DNA of 47,215 bases from a virus. This document shows, in pieces, positions 6,135 to 11,737 of this stretch; within the stretch, counting starts at the first letter, position 1, and each line of letters starts with the position of its first letter. Location: positions 1-47,215 of IMG/VR virus record IMGVR_UViG_3300030002_000023. One strand, written 5' to 3'. The notes below the pieces were generated by a model. That model searched no databases. It was not told where the DNA came from and saw nothing but the letters and a program-made list of their open reading frames with translations. The position numbers and the translations under genes were made by a program.

Positions 6135-6866
6135 TTAAACTACTGCTGTAGGAGTAATATGAGTCAAAATAGTATTCAACAAATACTGATTTTGTTCATT
6201 GTTACTGATTTTGTTGTTAGCAGCAGAAAGTTGATCCCGTAAATTTTGAACATTCAAGTCATTGATAAGTGCGCGTGTTGCATTACCATCGGCAAGAATA
6301 GTACTCTTAATCTCACAACAGCATTGAGCCATAGCAGCTGCATTAGCCGTACCTTGTGCTATGATTTGATTCGTAGCATTTTGTACTTGCATTGCTGAGC
6401 TATTGAAGCCTTGCAATGTAGTTGTAGTAAGGTTATTGAAACTGTTTAATTGTTGAAGAGCATTCTGATTTTGAGAAGCGGTAATATCTCTTCCCAATCC
6501 ATTGATTGAATCCAAAGTAGTAAAATTAGCTGCAGCTTGAGCAGTCGCCAATTGTCCTATTTGTGTACCTACATTACTAATACTTTGAGAAAGGTCAATA
6601 GTATCAGCACGAATTTGACCAGTCAATGCAGTATTACTGATTTGACCGGCCAATGATTGTATTTGGTTATTGATAGCACCAAACTCAGCAACATTTGCAT
6701 TGCCATTGTTACCACCACCAAACAAACCATTACCATTGTTTGCAAGAAGTGAACCGAGAACTAACCCAGCAACACCACCACCGACTGCTCCAAGACCTAC
6801 TCCGGAACCCATTGAACTACCACCGCCTAATGAGCCAGTTGGTAGTGTACCATCTAATGTCAACAT
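6135..6866 (-). CDS. Glycine-rich coiled-coil protein with CCCEI motif, 243 aa
   Basis: The N-terminus (~residues 1-60) is a Gly/Ser/Asn-rich stretch with a hydrophobic glycine-zipper-like segment (VGGGVAGLVLGSLLA). Residues ~65-190 form a long Ala/Gln/Asn helical repeat region. Near the C-terminus is QCCCEIKSTIL, followed by IND and an amphipathic helix. I recall proteins with this layout in several Bacteroidetes and Firmicutes phages, usually unassigned and sometimes called structural. It was probably made in quantity, given its promoter-like element at 6907 and ATTATG start. Whether it is a virion protein is inference. Confidence 0.65.
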   Translation of the reverse strand: MLTLDGTLPTGSLGGGSSMGSGVGLGAVGGGVAGLVLGSLLANNGNGLFGGGNNGNANVAEFGAINNQIQSLAGQISNTALTGQIRADTIDLSQSISNVGTQIGQLATAQAAANFTTLDSINGLGRDITASQNQNALQQLNSFNNLTTTTLQGFNSSAMQVQNATNQIIAQGTANAAAMAQCCCEIKSTILADGNATRALINDLNVQNLRDQLSAANNKISNNEQNQYLLNTILTHITPTAVV

Positions 6867-6906
6867 AATATATAGTTTTTAATTGCCAACTGAATTGTTG
6901 ACATGT

Positions 6907-6914
6907 CAAAATTA
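6907..6914 (-). promoter_or_regulatory. Possible -7 element (TAATTTTG), minus strand
   Basis: The reverse complement TAATTTTG matches TAnnTTTG and lies 40 nt upstream of the 243-aa gene. It sits beside the imperfect inverted repeat CAACTGAATTGTTG and TTGACATGTCAA (a perfect 12-nt palindrome at ~6896-6910), which could be an operator. Confidence 0.4.
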
Positions 6915-6944
6915 TATACTACTCTAACTTAGTACTAATGAATT

Positions 6945-7238
6945 TTATAGGTCTAGTTTTTTCTTTAATTCTAATGCTTTTTTCAAATCAGATAGATAAT
7001 ATTCTTTCTCTTTGAATCCTTTACGTTTGCGCGGTTCTGATATTATACCCATGTCTTTTAGTTCATGGAACTTATTTAGTGATACTCCCATAAACTTAGC
7101 AGCATCTTCTCGGCCCATTGTAGTAGGTCTATGAATAAGTATTGATATTTGTTCTAATTCTTCATTAGTCAAATCTTCGCATTCATTATTCTCTATCATT
7201 TTTAAAACAATAGAAATGATCTTATTTAAATTTCTCAT
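6945..7238 (-). CDS. Excisionase-like HTH DNA-binding protein, 97 aa
   Basis: Residues ~40-90 (TTMGREDAAKFMGVSLNKFH, then LKDMGII and a basic wing with EYYLSDLKKAL) match the AlpA/excisionase-type winged HTH found in many Bacteroidetes elements. The N-terminal ~30 residues (NKIISIVLKMIENNECEDLT) form a separate helical motif that recurs in the 59-aa protein at 19077. It is probably a transcriptional regulator of the early arm, because no integrase is present in the window. It lies between the palindrome upstream of the 243-aa gene and a tRNA-like gene. Confidence 0.65.
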   Translation of the reverse strand: MRNLNKIISIVLKMIENNECEDLTNEELEQISILIHRPTTMGREDAAKFMGVSLNKFHELKDMGIISEPRKRKGFKEKEYYLSDLKKALELKKKLDL

Positions 7239-7263
7239 TGTAATAATTGTTTATTGATATTAG

Positions 7264-7333
7264 TGGGACCAAATGGACTCGAACCATCACCCTCAACATA
7301 AAATGTTGTGCTCTACCTTTGAGCTACACTCCC
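7264..7333 (-). tRNA. tRNA-like gene, probable tRNA-Lys(UUU) with short anticodon stem
   Basis: Minus strand: D arm GCTC-AAAGGTA-GAGC and T arm GATGG-TTCGAGT-CCATT are canonical. The anticodon arm reads CAAC-ATTTTAT-GTTG, giving U33, anticodon UUU and A37, hence Lys. It has only 4 bp in the anticodon stem, or 5 bp closing a 5-nt loop. The acceptor GGGAGTG / TGGTCCC has one mismatch (G5-G68) and two G-U pairs. No CCA is encoded. Length 70 nt. It may be a functional divergent phage tRNA or a decaying copy. Confidence 0.55.
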
Positions 7334-7428
7334 GAACCATTTGTAATTGTTAGCTACCTAATAATTATTTATCATTATTCTACATCAGCATTAGTATATT
7401 GAGATAATTATCCAAGCTATTCCAATCA

Positions 7429-7695
7429 CTACTTAATCGGCAAGCCAAGCAATTTAGCATAGCGATTAAATACTTTAGTCTCATAAGGTTTGTCCTCTTC
7501 ATAGACAACAGCACGTTTAAGCCATTTATCAAAGCATTCAGGACATATCCAATGATTAAGAACTGCAATAAATCGACCTTCATCAGAAGATTGATTACAA
7601 TGATCACACACGCCAAATCCACCCCATTGTAGGCATTCAGTAGCTGTAGTGCTTATTACTTTGAACCCTTTAGGATTCTCTACTCTGTGTGCCAT
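7429..7695 (-). CDS. Zinc-ribbon protein, 88 aa
   Basis: Two CxxC knuckles (CDHC at residues ~30-33 and CPEC at ~51-54) separated by about 17 residues form a likely zinc ribbon, with HWICPECFDKWLK resembling rubredoxin-type knuckles in small phage proteins. There is no catalytic domain. It probably acts as a small nucleic-acid- or protein-binding factor. Its start is overlapped 26 nt by the upstream gene. Another same-strand frame (7380-7622) inside it is a shadow. Confidence 0.65.
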   Translation of the reverse strand: MAHRVENPKGFKVISTTATECLQWGGFGVCDHCNQSSDEGRFIAVLNHWICPECFDKWLKRAVVYEEDKPYETKVFNRYAKLLGLPIK

Positions 7696-7954
7696 CTGGT
7701 AAGTTTAATGGTGTTGTTAGACTTGTCATTAAATCCTCAAGAGTATCATAAGCATCTTTTGATTCTACTTCATGATATGAACCAGTGTGATACACCATAA
7801 GAACTTCTCCATCCGGAACAATTCTATTATTACTCATTAATACTTGGCAATCACCAGTGTATGTTGATATACCTAAGATTGGTTTCTTTTCAATCTTGTT
7901 GTTGTTCATAAAGAAGATAATATCTCCTTTAGCTCTATAATTTTGTGTTCCCAT
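7670..7954 (-). CDS. Hypothetical beta-rich 94-aa protein
   Basis: I choose the start at 7954 (MGTQNYRAKGDIIFFMNNNK). The extra 11 residues of the longer frame would reach into the next gene. The sequence alternates strands and turns (ILGISTYTGDCQVLMSNNRI) and ends in a helical acidic segment plus a polar tail. Function unknown. It lies in an operon of overlapping or adjacent genes between the XRE regulator and the zinc-ribbon gene. Confidence 0.6.
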   Translation of the reverse strand: MGTQNYRAKGDIIFFMNNNKIEKKPILGISTYTGDCQVLMSNNRIVPDGEVLMVYHTGSYHEVESKDAYDTLEDLMTSLTTPLNLPDGTQSRES

Positions 7955-7958
7955 ACTG

Positions 7959-8174
7959 TTATTGTTTAATATTAATTTGAAGTTCAATTTTTAAAACTTT
8001 ACAAATAGTAATGAATTTTTCAAAACTAACTTGCATATATCTGCCACCTCTTACTGAACTAACCATACTTTCAGTTACTCCAGCTTTAGTAGCTATTTGT
8101 TTATTACTCATTCCGGACAATATTATTTCATTTCCAACAATATCATAAACTTGATTTACACTAGTAATAATCAT
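7959..8174 (-). CDS. Cro/CI (XRE)-type HTH protein, 71 aa
   Basis: With the start at 8174 (MIITSVNQVYDIVGNEIILS) the protein is a single HTH_3 domain: GMSNKQIATKAGVTESMVSS is the helix-turn-helix, followed by VRGGRYMQVSFEKFITICKVL. The upstream extension to 8264 runs into the neighbouring membrane-protein gene and reads as unrelated sequence. It probably represses or activates early phage promoters. It directly follows the membrane-protein gene and precedes the 94-aa gene. Confidence 0.75.
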   Translation of the reverse strand: MIITSVNQVYDIVGNEIILSGMSNKQIATKAGVTESMVSSVRGGRYMQVSFEKFITICKVLKIELQINIKQ

Positions 8175-8175
8175 A

Positions 8176-8511
8176 TTACAATATTTTGTTTTGTTGAATA
8201 AATCGAATAAAGAACCATGATATGCCAATGAATAGAAATATATCCCAATGAAATCCAAAAGCAATCAAGTAAGTAATGATAGCTATCCATATACCATTAC
8301 AATAGGGACACAAGCCCAATGGTTTGGCAATATAAGCCATAAAGGACACTAAACGTATATTCTTACCATACTTCGATAAAAGTCTCTTATATCGAACGTA
8401 TTTGTATAACCAGTCATGATACCAGTCGAATATCATTCCAAACTCTTGTATATGCTGAAAGCAAAGAGCAAGAGCAGCTACTGCAAATCCTATAAGAAGA
8501 TACAGTAGCAT
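8176..8511 (-). CDS. Membrane protein with CPYCNG motif (DUF1360-like), ~111 aa
   Basis: Starts with a hydrophobic segment (LLYLLIGFAVAALALCF), has a basic middle (YKRLLSKYGK) and then LCPYCNGIWIAIITYL and a final hydrophobic segment (DIFLFIGISWFFIRF). The 'CPxCxGxW' motif inside a membrane segment is typical of DUF1360-like small membrane proteins in phages and Bacillus. Starts at 8565 or 8538 are also possible but overlap the neighbour by 41 or 14 nt. Function unknown. Confidence 0.55.
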   Translation of the reverse strand: MLLYLLIGFAVAALALCFQHIQEFGMIFDWYHDWLYKYVRYKRLLSKYGKNIRLVSFMAYIAKPLGLCPYCNGIWIAIITYLIAFGFHWDIFLFIGISWFFIRFIQQNKIL

Positions 8512-8524
8512 TATGATAGGGTCG

Positions 8525-8791
8525 TTAGAGCACAGCATTTTTGTATTCTTCTTTAGCCTTGTCAAACTTAGTTCTTGCTTCTTCTTGTCGTTCAGTTGGT
8601 ACTAAAACAATTTTAGAAGCCGGAATATAAGAACGATCATTAGTAGAATGTCTTGAGAAACGGACACGCAAATCATCATCACGATCAGGGACTGCAGTTA
8701 CAACTAAAATACCAATGGAATTTACAGGATAGTCTTTTCCACAATTTGTACTGTGACACCTGTTCAAATAAATTAAATCACCTACTTGCAT
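8525..8791 (-). CDS. Hypothetical SH3-like 88-aa protein
   Basis: The N-terminal ~60 residues look like a small beta barrel (MQVGDLIYLNRCHSTN, GILVVTAVPDRDDDLRVRFS, SKIVLVP) and are followed by a charged helix (RQEEARTKFDKAKEEYKN). No specific family recognised. It is the first gene of the 7429-8791 operon; a possible promoter lies at 8981, which would imply a ~180-nt leader. The start has the ATTATG context common here. Confidence 0.6.
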   Translation of the reverse strand: MQVGDLIYLNRCHSTNCGKDYPVNSIGILVVTAVPDRDDDLRVRFSRHSTNDRSYIPASKIVLVPTERQEEARTKFDKAKEEYKNAVL

Positions 8792-8996
8792 AATAATAAA
8801 TGTTTTGTTGATTAATAAATAGTTTATATACGAGAATAAATAGACAATAATAGAAATGAGCTATCATTTACACTGACCATACACGTCATTTCAACGCATA
8901 GAAAGCTTACTGTTGAACGAATAGCAATAGAATGACACTATGTATCATATCAATAAAAGAAAGTAGCTTAAACAAGCCCGCAAAAGTAATCAAATC
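8792..8996. other. Non-coding leader/intergenic region
   Basis: No frame longer than 21 codons on either strand. It would be the 5' leader of the 8525 gene if transcription starts at the 8981 element. It contains one copy of TTCAACGCAT (8890-8899), repeated at 9191-9200, and CTTAAACAAGCC (~8967-8978), repeated at ~10304-10315. No clear riboswitch or terminator fold is visible by eye. Confidence 0.4.
8981..8988 (-). promoter_or_regulatory. Possible -7 element (TACTTTTG), minus strand
   Basis: The reverse complement TACTTTTGC fits TAnnTTTG. It is about 190 nt upstream of the 8525-8791 gene, directly beyond the end of the doubtful 64-aa frame. It is adjacent to CTTAAACAAGCC, a 12-mer also present near 10304. 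Confidence 0.4.
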
Positions 8997-9191
8997 TTAC
9001 AATATTGTATAGCATCTGATACACCGGATTACACCAATCACAACCACTATCAAATAATCTAATATAATGTAGACCAATAGATTCAACACACTATACTCTA
9101 TTGCAAGAAATGAATACTTAAGGAATACAACCAACTCACCATTACCACCACCATAACTAGACATATCATACAACCACATATAACAGCGCAT
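8997..9191 (-). CDS. Doubtful 64-aa membrane protein
   Basis: A 64-codon frame, strongly G/T-rich on its coding strand. It would encode a short Gly-rich N-terminus and two hydrophobic segments (FLKYSFLAIEYSVLNLLVYI and LDYLIVVVIGVI) with a cysteine-containing tail. The composition bias of the region (plus strand almost free of G) can create such a frame by chance, and there is no tight operon context. I would keep it as tentative. Confidence 0.3.
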   Translation of the reverse strand: MRCYMWLYDMSSYGGGNGELVVFLKYSFLAIEYSVLNLLVYIILDYLIVVVIGVIRCIRCYTIL

Positions 9192-9275
9192 TCAACGCAT
9201 TATAGGTATTATATTATTCTTATAGATAGAGAGAGAAGCATAGAGAGTAGGAGTGTACAGAGCCTGTTTGAACGT

Positions 9276-9548
9276 TTACTTTATACTATCCTTAGCCTTA
9301 AAATCATTGTAATAACAAGCTGGAATGCTGTATGTATGGAACGCTGAATCCTTGTAGTTATACACGGTCATAAGGAATGTATAAGGCTTGTTATCAGAGC
9401 TTTTCTTATTCATTACAATAGAGTTATGAATAGCATAAGGATACATTATAAGAGGTCCAGTATTGTTTACTGGCGTTGTTTCAGAGCAGCTAGAAAGGAC
9501 TATAACAACGATAGTCAATAACAATAAGAATAGATGTTTTGTGTTCAT
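9276..9548 (-). CDS. Small predicted lipoprotein, 90 aa
   Basis: With the start at 9548 the N-terminus is MNTKHLFLLLLTIVVIVLSS followed by Cys: a basic n-region, hydrophobic core and lipobox L-S-S-C, so a signal-peptidase-II lipoprotein. The longer frame adds 22 residues before the signal and is unlikely. The mature part is small and beta-like (YTFLMTVYNYKDSAFHTYSI). It is transcribed alone and divergently from the small HTH gene at 9616. Phage lipoproteins can block superinfection, as T5 Llp does by receptor inhibition; that role here is only a hypothesis. Confidence 0.7.
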   Translation of the reverse strand: MNTKHLFLLLLTIVVIVLSSCSETTPVNNTGPLIMYPYAIHNSIVMNKKSSDNKPYTFLMTVYNYKDSAFHTYSIPACYYNDFKAKDSIK

Positions 9549-9577
9549 TTTATATGAATTTAGAGTAAATATTGTGT

Positions 9578-9585
9578 TATCTTTG
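9578..9585 (+). promoter_or_regulatory. Bacteroidetes-type -7 promoter element (TATCTTTG)
   Basis: TTATCTTTGC, 31 nt before the ATG of the small HTH gene. It is followed after 2 nt by the repeated sequence GCATCTACTCTCA, which would overlap the transcription start. Confidence 0.6.
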
Positions 9586-9587
9586 CG

Positions 9588-9600
9588 GCATCTACTCTCA
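9588..9600. repeat. Direct repeat copy 1 (GCATCTACTCTCA), candidate operator
   Basis: A 13-nt sequence, identical at 9884-9896. It continues as TGTAGTGCCA and contains CTAC-TCTCAT-GTAG, a short dyad. It lies just after the -7 element of the HTH gene, where a repressor would block initiation. Confidence 0.45.
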
Positions 9601-9615
9601 TGTAGTGCCAGCAAA

Positions 9616-9831
9616 ATGAGTAAATTGAATGATAAAGTGTACTATGTAGCACACAATCTATTGAATCACGACATTATTATATGTACAAGTAAGACCATGC
9701 TATCCAAGTTCGTTGGATGTAGTGATGATACTATACGTCGTAAATTATTGAGTGAACCAGTCCGTATAAAGGAATGCATTGTCTGGACCGGAATAGGAAT
9801 ACAAAGGATAAAGAATAGAGGTAATTTTTAA
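9616..9831 (+). CDS. Small HTH-like protein, 71 aa
   Basis: The ATG at 9616 starts MSKLNDKVYYVAHNLLNHDI; the longer frame from 9463 overlaps the lipoprotein gene and has no support. Residues ~24-45 (TSKTMLSKFVGCSDDTIRRK) have helix-turn-helix spacing: helix, 'GCS' turn, recognition helix with T-I-R-R. The C-terminus is basic with few acidic residues (IGIQRIKNRGNF). It is monocistronic with its own promoter, and identical 13-nt repeats flank it. Likely a small transcriptional regulator, possibly autoregulated; the family is not recognised. Confidence 0.6.
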   Translation: MSKLNDKVYYVAHNLLNHDIIICTSKTMLSKFVGCSDDTIRRKLLSEPVRIKECIVWTGIGIQRIKNRGNF

Positions 9832-9883
9832 TTGATGGCTTCTACACCTTGTTGGGTGAAATGAGGTACCAATAGAATCAAAT

Positions 9884-9896
9884 GCATCTACTCTCA
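9884..9896. repeat. Direct repeat copy 2 (GCATCTACTCTCA)
   Basis: Second identical 13-mer, 53 nt after the stop of the HTH gene, in the gap towards the convergent 49-aa gene. It continues as CGAGTAACGCCA and forms TACTC-TCAC-GAGTA, a 5-bp dyad with a 4-nt loop. Confidence 0.45.
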
Positions 9897-9921
9897 CGAG
9901 TAACGCCACCAATTAGTAGTA

Positions 9922-10071
9922 TTATTTGCGTTTATTAGGACGCTTATGCGAACCTTTAGGAATAAAGATAACAGCAGTATCTCTCCATATAGGTCTTGTA
10001 TGTTCCTGCTCATTTAATTGAGAATGGAAATTTATTAATCTCCAAACTTTGTCATTATATTTTGGTTTCAT
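9922..10071 (-). CDS. Small basic protein, 49 aa
   Basis: A 49-codon frame from an ATG at 10071 (MKPKYNDKVWRLINFHSQLN) to a strongly basic C-terminus (PKGSHKRPNKRK). I prefer this start over the longer same-frame reading from 10230, because the 58-aa membrane-protein gene occupies that stretch in another frame and ends 4 nt before this ATG. No family recognised; the basic tail suggests nucleic-acid binding. Confidence 0.5.
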   Translation of the reverse strand: MKPKYNDKVWRLINFHSQLNEQEHTRPIWRDTAVIFIPKGSHKRPNKRK

Positions 10072-10075
10072 AGTA

Positions 10076-10252
10076 TTATCTATTTCTATAATGAGTAATA
10101 GCTTCATGAACATGTAGTCCAAAGAAGAACAGTGCACCAATAAGAATTGCTCTACCATATATATAGGTATGAGTAGCAAAGAATATAAATGCAACACCGA
10201 AGATAAAGGCATATATGATATGCTCAGCAATATGTTTAAAAGAAGCTTTCAT
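10076..10252 (-). CDS. Small two-segment membrane protein, 58 aa
   Basis: A 58-codon frame starting MKASFKHIAEHIIYAFIFGV. It has two hydrophobic segments (AFIFGVAFIFFATHTYIY and AILIGALFFFGLHV) joined by a short basic turn (GRA) and a histidine-rich tail (HVHEAITHYRNR). It is directly upstream of the 49-aa basic gene. The hairpin topology is reminiscent of small phage membrane proteins of unknown function. Confidence 0.5.
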   Translation of the reverse strand: MKASFKHIAEHIIYAFIFGVAFIFFATHTYIYGRAILIGALFFFGLHVHEAITHYRNR

Positions 10253-10368
10253 AAGAGTAAGTATTAATGTGTATATAATATAATGAACGCGCGCGTAGAG
10301 ATCACTTAAACAAGCCAGTCCGCAACAACTCTAGCAAGCAAGTATTTCGAGGTAATAGTATTAAAAAA
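10253..10368. other. Short intergenic region without recognisable gene
   Basis: About 115 nt between the 58-aa gene and the terminator of the 120-aa gene. It includes the alternating run GCGCGCG, unusual in this AT-rich genome, and a second CTTAAACAAGCC copy at ~10304. I see no promoter. Confidence 0.35.
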
Positions 10369-10391
10369 AAGGGAGACATTACATCTCCCTT
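10369..10391 (-). terminator. Intrinsic terminator of the 120-aa gene
   Basis: AAGGGAGA / TCTCCCTT with a 7-nt loop. On the minus strand the stem is followed by a run of eight T, a textbook intrinsic terminator 9 nt after the stop of the 120-aa gene. Confidence 0.85.
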
Positions 10392-10399
10392 GTTTGTTC

Positions 10400-10762
10400 T
10401 TACATGCTGTATTTGATAACACCACCTAAGCAGCTAATCTTAGCGCCTGCTTTAATCTTAATGATACCTTTGGCAGCTTCCTTCTTGTCAATGACTGTAT
10501 CAAACCCACAAGAGTTCATACGAGTTACTTCTTGAGAGAAGTTGTCAGTCATTCCGGCGATAGCCATGTTACACCAGATACGAAGGTCTTTGTTCGATAC
10601 GTCAGCATCAGCTGCTTCGATTTTCACCAGCTTACCTGCTGCATTCTTTTGACTTCCGTCACGATAAAATTGTCCAACGATTTCAAATGTTGTTGGTGCA
10701 ATGTCAGTAAGATCGAATTTCAACTCAGCGGCTTTTGTCGCTACATACAATAATTTGCTCAT
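10400..10762 (-). CDS. Hypothetical 120-aa protein, single-gene transcript
   Basis: A soluble alpha/beta protein (MSKLLYVATKAAELKFDLTD) with a lysine/alanine-rich pattern, three cysteines and a C-terminal beta region (IIKIKAGAKISCLGGVIKYS). It is the first gene of the minus arm beside the divergent region, has an AATTATTATG start context and an isolated strong terminator. It is therefore probably expressed alone and perhaps early and abundantly. Unlike the rest of the arm it is flanked on both sides by non-coding DNA. No family recognised. Confidence 0.7.
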   Translation of the reverse strand: MSKLLYVATKAAELKFDLTDIAPTTFEIVGQFYRDGSQKNAAGKLVKIEAADADVSNKDLRIWCNMAIAGMTDNFSQEVTRMNSCGFDTVIDKKEAAKGIIKIKAGAKISCLGGVIKYSM

Positions 10763-10794
10763 AATAATTTTGTTTTTAATTTGTAATTAATTTT

Positions 10795-10990
10795 TTATAT
10801 CGTCTAACCGGGGGGAGTTACTAGAGAGTATCCAGGGCTTTCGTAATTTGGTAGTGGGTATACGGTGGGCTTGTATATTGTATATGGTAGTGTAGGGTAT
10901 GTTCTTCGTTGGATTGGTTATGTTGTTAATGGTATTTTATAATAGTATTGTTACTAGGTAGTTGTTTATTTATTGGTTATCTTTGGGGTA
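10795..10990. other. G/T-rich divergent intergenic region, possible replication origin or promoter hub
   Basis: About 190 nt in which the plus strand is strongly G and T rich and nearly free of C, starting with a run of six G. Short words recur (GGTAGT four times or so; GTATATTGTATAT). Coding direction switches here from minus to plus. No frame of useful length. A switch point with marked strand asymmetry is where crAss-like genomes could carry an origin; this is inference. Confidence 0.4.
10978..10985 (+). promoter_or_regulatory. Bacteroidetes-type -7 promoter element (TATCTTTG)
   Basis: TTATCTTTGG, 27 nt before the ATG of the 241-aa gene. It is the third occurrence of TTATCTTTG directly before a plus-strand gene in this window. 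Confidence 0.6.
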
Positions 10991-11011
10991 TAATTTTAAA
11001 GAGAATAATTT

Positions 11012-11737
11012 ATGAGTAATCGTTCATTAGGTGCACTTTTAAAGTGCTTAGTAAGGCGTTGTGATACGCGAGGTTCATTGTTCCATGGTAGTGTAGTAGA
11101 TGCTCGTGGTAATGAGAGATATTTGTATAGTTGTCAAAAGTGTGGTAGAGTATTTAGTTCTGCTGAGGCTCCTTTTGTAAAAGAGTATTCCCATTTGGTT
11201 TATCGGGATAAGAATGATTTATTTAGTTTTGGTTTTTCTTATGGTGATAAGAATGATGTTTTGGGATTGGACGAGTTTATTGATTCTATTACTCGTGGGG
11301 AGATTTATTTTGGTAGGATTCATTTACGTAAGTTGCTAGGTGGATTAGAGGGATTGGTAAGTAATTATAGAAGTGGTTTTGTTACTCAACAGAAAATGTA
11401 TTTGGAGATTACGAAACAGTTGTCTGAAAAAGAAGAAATCATTAGTGGTTTGTTATCTGCTCCGGAAAATGCACCTGTGTTAGTTGTCAGTGATGTTGAT
11501 ATTGAAAATGAACGTCAGATAAGTAATGCAAACATGCTTCCTACGTGGTTGATTACTTTATTGAATCATGGTACTGTTTCTGTTCCTATCGAAGCTTATA
11601 GGCTATTCCATTTGCTTCTGTCAGTAAACTATGGTTATGAAGTAATGCGTTACCGTTGGGAATGGAATATAGTAGTTGAAAATGAAGAGAAGAGAATGGT
11701 ATTTCAAAATAGAACAAAAAGGAGAACAAAGAAATGA
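11012..11737 (+). CDS. Hypothetical 241-aa protein with CxxC knuckle
   Basis: The first plus-strand gene after the divergent region. The N-terminus carries C12, C17 and a CQKC knuckle (YSCQKCGRVF, ~residues 40-50), together a plausible single zinc site. The rest is mixed alpha/beta with LRKLLGGLEGLV and a predicted helix (QKMYLEITKQLSEKEEIISG). The C-terminus is basic (RTKRRTKK) and overlaps the SSB-like start by 4 nt. Codon use is visibly richer in G/T (GGT, TTG, GTT) than most of the window. The neighbouring SSB suggests a role in DNA replication or transcription; family not recognised. Confidence 0.65.
   Translation: MSNRSLGALLKCLVRRCDTRGSLFHGSVVDARGNERYLYSCQKCGRVFSSAEAPFVKEYSHLVYRDKNDLFSFGFSYGDKNDVLGLDEFIDSITRGEIYFGRIHLRKLLGGLEGLVSNYRSGFVTQQKMYLEITKQLSEKEEIISGLLSAPENAPVLVVSDVDIENERQISNANMLPTWLITLLNHGTVSVPIEAYRLFHLLLSVNYGYEVMRYRWEWNIVVENEEKRMVFQNRTKRRTKK

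Noticed and set aside
6945-7238. Lysogeny module suggested by the excisionase-like HTH protein
   Set aside because: No integrase, recombinase or attachment site is visible in the window; the HTH is more simply a regulator.
9832-9921. 9-codon frame (ATG to TGA) after the HTH gene
   Set aside because: Too short and not supported by any context.
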